Below are positions 7,799 to 15,471 of a stretch of DNA of 46,958 nucleotides, piece by piece (positions within the stretch are counted from its first letter, which is position 1; each line of letters opens with the position of its first letter). Source of the stretch: Oscillospiraceae bacterium (GTDB lineage: Bacteria; Bacillota; Clostridia; Oscillospirales; Ruminococcaceae); the NCBI GenBank assembly GCA_017442085.1, contig JAFSAW010000070.1, positions 1-46,958 of the forward strand, in the 5' to 3' direction. Position numbers and translations under genes: made by a program. The notes under the pieces were generated by a model that ran no database searches, was not told the DNA's origin, and was given only the letters and a program-made list of their open reading frames with translations.

Positions 7799-8971
7799 AT
7801 GAATAATTTCACCTTTTACTCTCCTACTTTTTTTGCATTCGGCAAAGATACCGAAAACGATGCCGGCAGCTATGTAAAACGCTTTGGAGGCAGCAAAGTG
7901 CTTATCCATTATGGCGGCGGCAGTGTTGTGCGCAGCGGCCTGCTGGACAGAGTAAAGGCTTCTCTTGAAAAGGAAGGGCTTGAATATGTGGAACTTGGCG
8001 GTGCACAGCCAAACCCACGCAGCGGCCTTGTTTATCAGGGCATTGAACTTTGCAGAAAAGAAAATGTTGACTTTGTGCTTGCAGTAGGCGGCGGCAGTGC
8101 CATCGACAGCGCAAAAGCCATAGCAGCTGGCGCAGTTTATGACGGTGATTTCTGGGATTTCTACTGCGGTAAATGGATTGAAGAAGCTTTGCCTGTAGGC
8201 ACAGTGCTTACAATTGCAGCAGCAGGCAGCGAAGGCAGCTGTTCTTCCGTTATCACAAATGAAGACGGCATGCTTAAGCGCGGTGCAGACGGCGATGCTA
8301 TCCGCCCTAAATTCAGCATTCTCAACCCTGCCCTTACCCAGACACTTTCCCCTTATCAGACAGCCTGCGGCATCACAGATATTATGGCTCATCTGTACGA
8401 AAGATATCTTACAAACACAAAAGATGTTGAAGTTACAGACAGAATGATTGAAGCACTTCTGCTTACAATGGTGCACGAAGGCCCGCGCGTTATTGCCGAC
8501 CCAAATAACTATGAAGCACGTGCAAACATTATGTGGGCAGGTATGATGGCACACAACGACAGCTGCGGTGTTGGCAGAAGCCAGGACTGGAGCAGCCACC
8601 GTCTTGAACACGAACTCAGTGCCGTTTATGACTGTGCACATGGTGCTGGCCTTGCAGTTGTAATGCCTGCGGTGTTCACCTATGTTATGAACCACGACGT
8701 TATGCGTTTTGCACAGGTTGCAACAAGAGTATGGGGCTGTCAGATGGATTTTGAACACCCTGAAGTTACTGCAAAAGCAGGCATTGAAGCATTCCGCAGC
8801 TTCCTTATCTCTATTGGTATGCCTAAAAACTTTGCTGAACTTGGTGCAAAGGAAGAAGACATTTCTGAAATGGTAAAAACACTCTGCGATGTAAACAGCA
8901 ACGGCACTGTGGGCGGTTTTGTACCTCTTGACAAAGAAGCCTGCACAGCAATTTACAAGCTGATGGTGTAA
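7799..8971 (+). CDS. Iron-containing alcohol dehydrogenase (butanol dehydrogenase-like)
   Basis: 390 residues. The N-terminal Rossmann half has GGGSAID (97-103) for NAD(P)H; the helical half carries the metal ligands D194, H198, H267 and H281 in the order of group III Fe/Zn alcohol dehydrogenases. Length and the motif NPALTQTLSPYQTACGITD match the BdhA/YqhD branch. It likely reduces aldehydes such as butyraldehyde to alcohols in fermentation; the substrate cannot be told from sequence. AAGGAG is 12 bases before the ATG. Terminated by a strong hairpin. It lies between the two tRNA-Leu copies, which are read on the other strand. Confidence 0.93.
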   Translation: MNNFTFYSPTFFAFGKDTENDAGSYVKRFGGSKVLIHYGGGSVVRSGLLDRVKASLEKEGLEYVELGGAQPNPRSGLVYQGIELCRKENVDFVLAVGGGSAIDSAKAIAAGAVYDGDFWDFYCGKWIEEALPVGTVLTIAAAGSEGSCSSVITNEDGMLKRGADGDAIRPKFSILNPALTQTLSPYQTACGITDIMAHLYERYLTNTKDVEVTDRMIEALLLTMVHEGPRVIADPNNYEARANIMWAGMMAHNDSCGVGRSQDWSSHRLEHELSAVYDCAHGAGLAVVMPAVFTYVMNHDVMRFAQVATRVWGCQMDFEHPEVTAKAGIEAFRSFLISIGMPKNFAELGAKEEDISEMVKTLCDVNSNGTVGGFVPLDKEACTAIYKLMV

Positions 8972-9008
8972 ACTGCCGATTTATCTGAAAATAAAATTTC
9001 ACAAACAA

Positions 9009-9047
9009 TAAAAGCCTTTTGGAACATAAACTCCAAAAGGCTTTTTT
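9009..9047 (+). terminator. Intrinsic terminator of the alcohol dehydrogenase gene
   Basis: AAAAGCCTTTTGG pairs with CCAAAAGGCTTTT, followed by a T run. Confidence 0.9.
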
Positions 9048-9083
9048 ATATTACAAAAATAAAAAGGTCACGACCGATTTGGC

Positions 9084-9244
9084 AATATCATTAAGTTAAG
9101 TGAAATTCAAAAATATCAAATTAATATAACAAAGCAGAATGTCATTCTGAGCGCAGCGAAGAATCTCTTTGTTTGATTAAACCGAGAGATTCTTCGTCAC
9201 TTACGTTCCTCAGAATGACATATTTTTGTTAACTTAATGACATT
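9084..9244. mobile_element. MITE-like element, copy A (composite)
   Basis: 161 bp with 16-bp terminal inverted repeats (AATATCATTAAGTTAA against AATGTCATTAAGTTAA, one mismatch). The flanks are 12-bp direct repeats directly abutting the ends (GACCGATTTGGC at 9072-9083, GACTGGTTTGGC at 9245-9256, two mismatches), like an aged target duplication. Inside is an 83-bp near-palindromic core (9139-9221) from ATGTCATTCTGAG to CTCAGAATGACAT, related to copies B and C. There is no coding capacity; mobility in trans is inference. Confidence 0.65.
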
Positions 9245-9304
9245 GACTGGTTTGGCCACGACTTTCTGATACGGATAGTAATAAACTAAAACTTTCTCTT
9301 CCTC

Positions 9305-9341
9305 TGTCAGCAAAGCTGACATCTCCCTCATCAGAGGGAGA
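9305..9341. repeat. REP-like tandem hairpins
   Basis: TGTCAGC-AAA-GCTGACA is followed by CTCCCTC-ATCA-GAGGGAG. I recognise this type of GAGGGAG palindrome as common between genes in gut clostridia, from memory. It sits upstream of structured element copy 2. Confidence 0.6.
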
Positions 9342-9352
9342 CATATATGGCA

Positions 9353-9450
9353 AGGACGCCGAATGACATGTCCTGCCGTCCTCTAGAGGGGTGACAGCAA
9401 AATTTTTAAGCTTGTCGTTAAAATTTTGTGTCAAGAGGGTCCCCCTGTTA
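9353..9450 (-). repeat. tRNA-Leu-linked structured element, copy 2
   Basis: Stem 1 AGGAC/GTCCT with loop GCCGAATGACAT (9353-9374); stem 2 CAAAATTTT/AAAATTTTG (9398-9406, 9420-9428) framed by GGGGTGACAG and TGTCAAGAG, then CCCCC. Further hairpins (GTCAC-GAA-GTGAC near 9458-9470) have been added between it and the tRNA terminator, which makes this copy longer. Confidence 0.7.
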
Positions 9451-9533
9451 GGGGAATGTCACGAAGTGACAAGGGGTCTGCCGTCTGCGGCGAGCAAGTA
9501 ACTCCCCTATGAAAGAAAAGTTTCACATAAAAT

Positions 9534-9565
9534 AAAAAAGTTCCAGCCAATTGACTGAAACTTTT
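9534..9565 (-). terminator. Terminator of tRNA-Leu(GAG) copy 2
   Basis: On the minus strand AAAAGTTTCAGTCA pairs with TGGCTGGAACTTTT and ends in a T run. Confidence 0.8.
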
Positions 9566-9566
9566 C

Positions 9567-9653
9567 TGGTGCGGATGACAAGACTTGAACTTGCACGATA
9601 TTGCTACCACTAGCCCCTCAAGCTAGCGTGTCTGCCGATTCCACCACATCCGC
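9567..9653 (-). tRNA. tRNA-Leu(GAG), copy 2
   Basis: Identical over all 87 bases to the tRNA at 7527-7613, with encoded CCA and GAG anticodon. The roughly 45 bases upstream are also nearly identical, so the duplicated unit includes the promoter. Confidence 0.97.
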
Positions 9654-9683
9654 AAACTTGTGCGCTCTCTTGAGCGCTCAATT

Positions 9684-9712
9684 ATAATACCACAAGTTTA
9701 TGCTGTTGTCAA
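9684..9712 (-). promoter_or_regulatory. Promoter of tRNA-Leu(GAG) copy 2
   Basis: Minus strand: consensus TTGACA (9707-9712), 17 bases, TATTAT (9684-9689). This -35 is stronger than the TTGCAT of copy 1. The 9-bp dyad AAACTTGTG/CACAAGTTT (9654-9662, 9691-9699) brackets the -10, and a GCGCTC/GAGCGC leader hairpin follows. The -35 lies 8 bases past the rmuC stop. Confidence 0.75.
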
Positions 9713-9719
9713 CACTTTT

Positions 9720-11024
9720 TTAAATATTTTTTTCACTGATTTCCAAAACCGGTATTTTTTCAACATTGCGCAGCTTGCGCTCCATAACATTTGTACGTGT
9801 TGTTGCCAGTTTATCCAGCTCGTCACTTGCCTGACGCATATATTTCTGGGTTTTTTCCAGCGCTTCGCTGAACTTGCCAAACTCGGTTTTAACTTCTTCA
9901 AGCACCTTCCACACCTGACCGGAGCTTTTCTGTATTGCAAGGGTTTTAAAGCCCATCTGCAGACTGTTAAGCAATGCCGCCATTGTGGTTGGCCCCGCAA
10001 TATTAACCTTTTCACGCTGAAGTTCTTCGATAAGGCCTTCACGCACAATTTCGGCATACAGGCTTTCCACAGGGATAAACATTATTGCAAATTCGGTTGT
10101 GTAAGGCACATCTATGTATTTGCTGCTGATATCCTTTGCAAAGCCCTTTATGCGTGTGCGCAGCTCTTTGCGGGCAAGCACAAGCTCGTCCTTGCTGCCG
10201 CTTTCGTATGCGTCCTGCAGTTTCTGATAGGCATCCAGCGGAAACTTTGCATCGATAGGCAGATATACATACTCATCATCTGCACCCGGCAGTTTTACGG
10301 CATATTCAACACGGTCCTTGGAGTTCTTTTTTGTTGCTATATCAGCTTCGTACTGGTCCGGTGTGAGAATATCCTCCAGTATGGCACCAAGCTGAACTTC
10401 GCCAAAAATACCACGGGTTTTCACGTTGGACAGCACTTTCCGCAAATCGTCCACGCCTTCGCCAACCTTCTGCATCTCCCCAAGGGATTTATAAACCTGC
10501 TCCAGCCTTTCGCTTACCAGCTTGAAGCTCTGATTTATGCGGTCTTCCAGTGTTTTCTGCAGTTTTTCGTCAACTGTGCCACGGATTTCGTCCAGCTTCT
10601 TTTCGTTGCTGGCCTGCATATCGCCAACTTTTTTTTCAAGGGTAAGGCGCATTTCGGACAGTTTTTCTTCGTTCTGCTTCTGAAATGCTGCAAAACGGTC
10701 ATCAAGGCCTGATGCCATTTCGTTTACTGTTTTGCGCAGAGTATCTATATTGTTCTGGGTGTTCTGGCTGAACTCGGCAAAGCGGGCATTTTCAACAGTT
10801 TTTATGGTCTGCTGGTTCTGCGCCTGCAGCTTCTGCTGACGTTCCATAAAATCCAGCGTATCTCTGGAACTTTTATTTACATAGTCTTCAATCTCATTCT
10901 GCATAAAGATTATCTTGTTTTCCAGCTGCTGTGTGTTTGTCTTTTTAAGCAGATTCAGCACCTGCAGCACAGCAATAACAACAAGCAGTGCTATAATTAT
11001 ATAAACAAAAACTTCACCAATCAT
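9720..11024 (-). CDS. rmuC: DNA recombination protein RmuC
   Basis: 434 residues. One membrane helix (about 5-27) is followed by a long coiled coil (about 30-200) and the conserved RmuC domain, with NVKTRGIFGEVQLG and the nuclease-like block PIDAKFPLDAYQ. The family is implicated in limiting rearrangements at DNA inverted repeats; the exact reaction is not settled. Its length is normal. The downstream neighbour is the tRNA-Leu copy 2 promoter, in the same direction. Confidence 0.95.
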   Translation of the reverse strand: MIGEVFVYIIIALLVVIAVLQVLNLLKKTNTQQLENKIIFMQNEIEDYVNKSSRDTLDFMERQQKLQAQNQQTIKTVENARFAEFSQNTQNNIDTLRKTVNEMASGLDDRFAAFQKQNEEKLSEMRLTLEKKVGDMQASNEKKLDEIRGTVDEKLQKTLEDRINQSFKLVSERLEQVYKSLGEMQKVGEGVDDLRKVLSNVKTRGIFGEVQLGAILEDILTPDQYEADIATKKNSKDRVEYAVKLPGADDEYVYLPIDAKFPLDAYQKLQDAYESGSKDELVLARKELRTRIKGFAKDISSKYIDVPYTTEFAIMFIPVESLYAEIVREGLIEELQREKVNIAGPTTMAALLNSLQMGFKTLAIQKSSGQVWKVLEEVKTEFGKFSEALEKTQKYMRQASDELDKLATTRTNVMERKLRNVEKIPVLEISEKNI

Positions 11025-11137
11025 ATTTACCTCTTTTACTTTATAACATATAATATATTAGTGTATCACATTTTCAACACTAAAAAAAGTGATAATTTTA
11101 TCAGTGCCAGATTTTGACACAGAAGGAAGTATCATCT

Positions 11138-11671
11138 ATGAAAAGCACAAAAAGAATTGCCCTTTGCGGTATGTTTGGGGCTTTGTCGGTAACAGTTATG
11201 CTTTTGGGTTCAATTATCCCCTTTGCAACCTATATGTGCCCTGCAATTGCCGCATTTTTTATACTGCCCATTGTTTATGAGTACAAGGAAAAAACAGGCT
11301 TTATGCTGTATCTTGTGGTGAGCATTTTAAGTTTTCTGCTGGTTGCAGAAAAAGAATTTGCACTGATATACATATTTGTTTTCGGCCTTTACAGTGTGTT
11401 TAAATTCCGTATGGATAAGATAAAACCGAAATTTGTACAGTATCTGCTTAAAGCCCTGTACTGCATTGTTATGACTGCAGTATGCTATGGTCTGCTGCTG
11501 ATTGTGTTTCCGTCCCCTGTGCTTATGGAGGATTTCGGCGATTTCACCCTGTGGATAGCCCTTGCTTTTCTTGCACTGTTCACCATTGTATTTTTGCTGT
11601 TTGACTTTGCCAGCAGCAAAATATTTATACTGTACAGATATTATATGCGGCCAAAACTTATCAAGAAATAA
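11138..11671 (+). CDS. Small integral membrane protein, ECF transporter S-component-like
   Basis: 177 residues, starting at the ATG at 11138 with AGAAGGAAG upstream; an in-frame TTG at 11114 is less likely. It has about five hydrophobic segments and an N-terminal block (RIALCGMFGALSVTVML) resembling the first helix of ECF substrate-binding subunits. I cannot assign a substrate and no ECF ATPase is adjacent. The basic C-terminus (RPKLIKK) fits a cytoplasmic end. Monocistronic, divergent from rmuC. Confidence 0.65.
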   Translation: MKSTKRIALCGMFGALSVTVMLLGSIIPFATYMCPAIAAFFILPIVYEYKEKTGFMLYLVVSILSFLLVAEKEFALIYIFVFGLYSVFKFRMDKIKPKFVQYLLKALYCIVMTAVCYGLLLIVFPSPVLMEDFGDFTLWIALAFLALFTIVFLLFDFASSKIFILYRYYMRPKLIKK

Positions 11672-11738
11672 AACTTTTATCAGGGCTTTTACATACCCAA
11701 AACAGTACCTGACGGCACAATATTATTAAAATAAAAAT

Positions 11739-11823
11739 ATGTCATTCTTGAGCATAAGCTAAGAATCCCAATGTTTGATTAAACCGGGAGATTCTTTGCC
11801 ATTTGTGTTCCTCAGAATGACAT
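11739..11823. mobile_element. MITE-like palindromic element, copy B (core only)
   Basis: About 85 bp from ATGTCATTCTTGAG to CTCAGAATGACAT with a TTTGATTAAACCG centre shared with copy A. The outer TTAACTTAATGACATT ends of copy A are missing, so the core exists on its own. Confidence 0.65.
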
Positions 11824-11841
11824 TTTGTTTTTTTATTTATT

Positions 11842-12150
11842 TTATCTGATGAAAAACTCCAGCAGAAGCACAACGCCGCAGCAGGAAAATGCCACGCGGA
11901 AAATATCCCAGCCAAACCAGGCCGTAACAATGCCAACTATCAGTGCCGCAATGCCCGAAACAGTGCTTTGGGTTGCGTGGATAATTGTTGGGAAGGTCAT
12001 TGCCGCAAGGGTTGCATACGGCACATAGTATAAAAATGATTTTATAAATCTGCTGTTAACCTGTTTTGAGAAAAGTGTAAGCGGAATAACACGTATTGCA
12101 TATGTAACTGCCGCCATTGTAAAGATATATGCGTAGATACCAGGTGTCAT
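11842..12150 (-). CDS. azlD: AzlD-type branched-chain amino acid exporter subunit
   Basis: 102 residues with four membrane helices, the usual AzlD size, with the motif YAIRVIPLTLF near the N-terminus. Its ATG shares one base with the azlC stop (TAATG), so translation is coupled. AzlC and AzlD together form the pore exporting branched-chain amino acids or analogues. Confidence 0.9.
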   Translation of the reverse strand: MTPGIYAYIFTMAAVTYAIRVIPLTLFSKQVNSRFIKSFLYYVPYATLAAMTFPTIIHATQSTVSGIAALIVGIVTAWFGWDIFRVAFSCCGVVLLLEFFIR

Positions 12151-12893
12151 TACTGTGCCTCCTCTTCTTCGTCTTTATGCGGAAACAGCACAGCCGCTGC
12201 CGCAGAAACGATAATTGTTATAACAATTGTTTTTGTGCCGTCTGCAACAGCTGCAAACACCGGCAGATAATAAGCAATGCTGCTTAAAACAAAGCTTGCG
12301 ATAACCACCAGCATAACCGACCTTTCCTTGCGTGCAGGCGGAATTACTATTGCGAGAAACATACCGTAAAGTGCAACGCTGAAAGCACTTACAAGGCGCA
12401 GCAGCATAATGTTGCCCGCAATAACGCCAAGGGCAGTACCTACAGACCACCAGGGCACAGAGCAGAGAATTGCCCCGTAGGAATAGAACGGATTGAAATA
12501 TCCCTTGCGGTTTATCGCTATGCCAAACAGCTCGTCTGTGACAAAGTGCGCCACGATAAAACGGTGAAAAAACGGCATTTTGCTGTCCATCTTCTGGCTT
12601 AAAGCACAGCTCATAAGAAAATATCTTGCATTGGTTACAAGGGTTGCCAGTGCTGTCTCGATAAGTGTTGCGGAAGCTGCAATCATTGTAAAGCCCACAT
12701 ACTCACCTGCCGAAGCAGTGCACAGTGCGCTGACAATAAAGCCCTGTGTTGGGTTGAGCCCTGCATTTTTTGCAGCGATGCCAAGGGAAAAGGAAACCGC
12801 AAAATAAGCCAGTGCTATAGGCACACCATCCTTCATACCCTGGGCAAATGCCGCCCTGTTGTCTGTATTTTTCAATGAATAGGTATTTGACAT
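12150..12893 (-). CDS. azlC: AzlC-type branched-chain amino acid exporter subunit
   Basis: 247 residues. I chose the ATG at 12893 because GGAG sits just upstream of it; an ATG 12 bases earlier lacks a site. It has the AzlC signature (GVPIALAYFAVSFSLG, then NARYFLMSCALSQ) and about seven helices. It begins 17 bases after the Sir2 gene ends, so the three genes are probably one transcript. Confidence 0.93.
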   Translation of the reverse strand: MSNTYSLKNTDNRAAFAQGMKDGVPIALAYFAVSFSLGIAAKNAGLNPTQGFIVSALCTASAGEYVGFTMIAASATLIETALATLVTNARYFLMSCALSQKMDSKMPFFHRFIVAHFVTDELFGIAINRKGYFNPFYSYGAILCSVPWWSVGTALGVIAGNIMLLRLVSAFSVALYGMFLAIVIPPARKERSVMLVVIASFVLSSIAYYLPVFAAVADGTKTIVITIIVSAAAAVLFPHKDEEEEAQ

Positions 12894-12910
12894 TGTATAC
12901 TCCATATATT

Positions 12911-13657
12911 TTATAATTCAAGTTTTCTGCACACTGCATCCAGCACATCACCTATGCTGTCGTGAAACACAAGGTCTGCCCTGCCATCGCTGGCTGTATG
13001 CTCTTTGTTTATAACCACAAGATGCGGGCCGTTGAAATAGTTTATATAGCTTGCAGCAGGATAAACAGTGAGAGATGTGCCGCCGATAATAAGCAAATCT
13101 GCCTCCCATATGGCACGGATTGCCCTTTCGGTTACATATTCGTCCAGCATCTCACCGTATAGGGTAACCACGGGACGCACAACGCCGCCGCAGGCTGTGC
13201 ATTTTGGCACAGGGTTTGTTTTGTCGGCAATATATTCTTTGGAATGGTTTTTGCCGCAGTTTGCACAGTAATATTTCTCGGCAGTGCCGTGAAGCTCCAG
13301 CACATTTTTGCTGCCTGCAAGCTGGTGGAGATTGTCCACATTCTGTGTTACTACTGTAACTTTTTTGCCGCTTTGTTCCAGCTTTGCCAAAGACAGATGC
13401 GCTTTGTTTGGTTTTACATTGTGCAGAAAAAACTCGCGGTAAAACTGATAGAATATCTGCGGATTTTCCTCAAAAAAATCTATACTTAAAATTTCCTCGG
13501 GAGATATGCCATATTTATTGTAAGTATTATAGATGCCGTCCTTGCTGCGGTAATCTTTAAGACCGCTTTCTGTAGACACCCCTGCCCCGCCGAAGAAAAC
13601 TATCTTCTGTGCGTTTTTTACGATTTCTGCAAGTTTGGTGATGTTTTCTGTGTTCAT
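12911..13657 (-). CDS. cobB: Sir2-family NAD-dependent protein deacylase
   Basis: 248 residues. NAD-binding GAGVSTESG (24-32), TQNVDNLH (105-111), catalytic H123 and zinc cysteines C131, C134, C153, C156 are all present. The usual GIPDFR is GLKDYR here, as in several Firmicute enzymes. It removes acyl groups from lysines using NAD+. It is the first gene of a likely operon with azlC-azlD, which is not a standard partner. Confidence 0.95.
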   Translation of the reverse strand: MNTENITKLAEIVKNAQKIVFFGGAGVSTESGLKDYRSKDGIYNTYNKYGISPEEILSIDFFEENPQIFYQFYREFFLHNVKPNKAHLSLAKLEQSGKKVTVVTQNVDNLHQLAGSKNVLELHGTAEKYYCANCGKNHSKEYIADKTNPVPKCTACGGVVRPVVTLYGEMLDEYVTERAIRAIWEADLLIIGGTSLTVYPAASYINYFNGPHLVVINKEHTASDGRADLVFHDSIGDVLDAVCRKLEL

Positions 13658-13798
13658 AATGCAATCCTCGTTCTGTTGAAAGCTGTACGCTATCTATTTT
13701 ACATTTTCCGCCGTATATTTGCAACAAGTTTAACTTTTTTTATTTTTCTTGCACTGTTACATATTTTAGTATACAATTATGTATAATTATTATTTTAC

Positions 13799-13856
13799 AA
13801 AACACACATTTTCATTTCACTCTGCAATTCAATTTCCTTTTATAATTGTGTGTTTT
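13799..13856 (+). promoter_or_regulatory. 10-bp perfect dyad in the lipid kinase leader
   Basis: AAAACACACA (13799-13808) and TGTGTGTTTT (13847-13856) would close a 38-base loop and end next to the AAAGAGG ribosome binding site. It could be a leader hairpin or paired operator; no known motif matches. Confidence 0.4.
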
Positions 13857-13869
13857 CAAAAGAGGTTTT

Positions 13870-14748
13870 ATGAGTACATATCACATTCTTTACAACCGTT
13901 TGTCCCGCAGCAACACAGGCGAACTGGAAGCCCATATGCTTGACGAAATTATGGCGGGCGAAAGCCTTGAATACTGGAACGTTGCAGATATAGAAGACTA
14001 CCATAAATTTTTTGCCGATATTCCTGCAGACGACAAAATTATTGTTGCGGGAGGTGACGGCACCCTTAACACTTTTATAAACAACACCGATTACTGCCAT
14101 GTGCCGCAGGATATATACTTTTTTCCTGCAGGCAGCGGCAATGACTTTGCCCGTGATATCGGCAAAAAGAAGCACTGCGAGCCTTTTGAGGTTAGAAAAT
14201 ACATCTCAAATCTGCCTGCTGTAAAAATCGCAGACAAGGAACGCCGATTTTTCAACAGTGTTTCTATCGGCCTTGATGCACAGGTGTGCCTTGAAGCCGA
14301 CAGACTGAAAAAGGCAGGCAAGAAAAGTGTGAACTATGCTTTGCTTGCCGTAAAATGTATATTTACAAAATATAAATTCTGCGATGCCGTTGTAACCTTT
14401 GGTGACGGCACCCGCAAAGAATTTAAAGACGTGCTGCTTGCTATCACCACAAAGGGCAGATATTTTGGCGGCGGCGTAAAAATTTCTCCAAATCAGGACC
14501 GCAACCATCCTGATGAAGAAATGATATTTATCATCGCTCACAATCTGCCTGCCTTCAAGGCACTGATTGTGTTTGCAAGCATTGTCATAGGCAAACATTT
14601 CAAATTCACCAAAAATATTACAGCCATCAGCGGCAAGGATTTTACCGTTGAATTCAGCCAGCCTACACCGATACAGATTGACGGCGAAACCGTTGAAGGC
14701 GAAACAAAATATCACGCTTTTGCAAAGCACACTGTGGATTTGAAATAA
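13870..14748 (+). CDS. Diacylglycerol kinase-family lipid kinase (YegS/DagK-like)
   Basis: 292 residues, starting at the ATG at 13870 with AAAGAGG upstream. GGDGTLN (61-67) is the nucleotide loop and GSGNDFA (88-94) the second signature of the family; the C-terminal beta-sandwich ends with QIDGE. Members phosphorylate diacylglycerol or related lipids and recycle them into phospholipid synthesis at the membrane. The lipid substrate is not decidable from sequence. Confidence 0.9.
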   Translation: MSTYHILYNRLSRSNTGELEAHMLDEIMAGESLEYWNVADIEDYHKFFADIPADDKIIVAGGDGTLNTFINNTDYCHVPQDIYFFPAGSGNDFARDIGKKKHCEPFEVRKYISNLPAVKIADKERRFFNSVSIGLDAQVCLEADRLKKAGKKSVNYALLAVKCIFTKYKFCDAVVTFGDGTRKEFKDVLLAITTKGRYFGGGVKISPNQDRNHPDEEMIFIIAHNLPAFKALIVFASIVIGKHFKFTKNITAISGKDFTVEFSQPTPIQIDGETVEGETKYHAFAKHTVDLK

Positions 14749-14779
14749 TTCAATATTAAAATTGTTACCCAAAACAATC

Positions 14780-14808
14780 GGGAGACAGCATCTGCTGTCT
14801 CCCTTTTT
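14780..14808 (+). terminator. Intrinsic terminator of the lipid kinase gene
   Basis: GGGAGACAGCA/TGCTGTCTCCC with a two-base TC loop, then five T. The convergent zinc-ribbon gene lies just beyond. Confidence 0.9.
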
Positions 14809-14828
14809 ATATAACATCAAATATATTA

Positions 14829-15437
14829 TCAGAACAATCCGCCTACAAGCAAATTCCCCACAAAGGACAGTGTAAACACCACACCCATACCAACAAGCAC
14901 TGCTGTGGCAGATGTGCCGCCGTTCTTTCTGATAAATTCGGTTTTATTCGGTTCCTGCAAAGCTTTTGCATCAACTGCAAGCTTTTCAAGGCAAATCATG
15001 TAAAGCCAGTTGCCGAACACACCAGCAAGTATGCTTAGCAGAATATCAAGATAACCCAGTCTGTCAAAAACAAGCATGCTCATCAGCCAGTAAAGGCCGC
15101 CGTAGACATACATTTTGCGGTAAATCATCCAGGCAGGGCCAAAGAGAAATGCACACCAGTTCCAGGTAACCTTTTTGTTTTTCTGCTTCATTTCGGCAAA
15201 TCTTGCAACGTAAAATGCTTCTTTTTCCTTGCCGATAAGTTCCACAACATCGTTGTCAATAAAACTGTATTCTGTTTCTGCCTGTGTAAATTCTGCATTT
15301 ACAGCTGTATCTTCTGCTGATGTATTATTTGCTGCTGCCTGTTCTGCTGCCTGTGTCTTTTTTACCACAGAAACACCGCAGTTATGGCAGAAAGCCGCAT
15401 TTTCATCAAGTTTAACCCCGCAATTTGTACAAAACAT
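14829..15437 (-). CDS. Zinc-ribbon membrane protein with DUF2628-like domain
   Basis: 202 residues, starting at the ATG at 15437, which has GGGGAGG 5 bases away; a slightly longer frame would use that site as coding. It opens with a zinc ribbon (CTNCG, then CHNCG), then an acidic low-complexity linker, then a helix-rich region with WNWCAFLFGPAWMIYRKMY, the hallmark of DUF2628, and three to four membrane helices. Function unknown; such proteins are common in clostridia. Confidence 0.85.
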   Translation of the reverse strand: MFCTNCGVKLDENAAFCHNCGVSVVKKTQAAEQAAANNTSAEDTAVNAEFTQAETEYSFIDNDVVELIGKEKEAFYVARFAEMKQKNKKVTWNWCAFLFGPAWMIYRKMYVYGGLYWLMSMLVFDRLGYLDILLSILAGVFGNWLYMICLEKLAVDAKALQEPNKTEFIRKNGGTSATAVLVGMGVVFTLSFVGNLLVGGLF

Positions 15438-15471
15438 AGTTTTCCTCCCCATATACTTTTAAAATTATATT

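Noticed and set aside
7232-9719. CRISPR array or integrative element at the duplicated tRNA-Leu genes
   Set aside because: There are no regularly spaced repeats, no integrase and no partial tRNA 3' end that would mark an att site; both tRNA copies are complete.
13690-13800. Promoter of the lipid kinase gene
   Set aside because: Several AT-rich hexamers fit about equally well with poor spacing, so I could not choose one.
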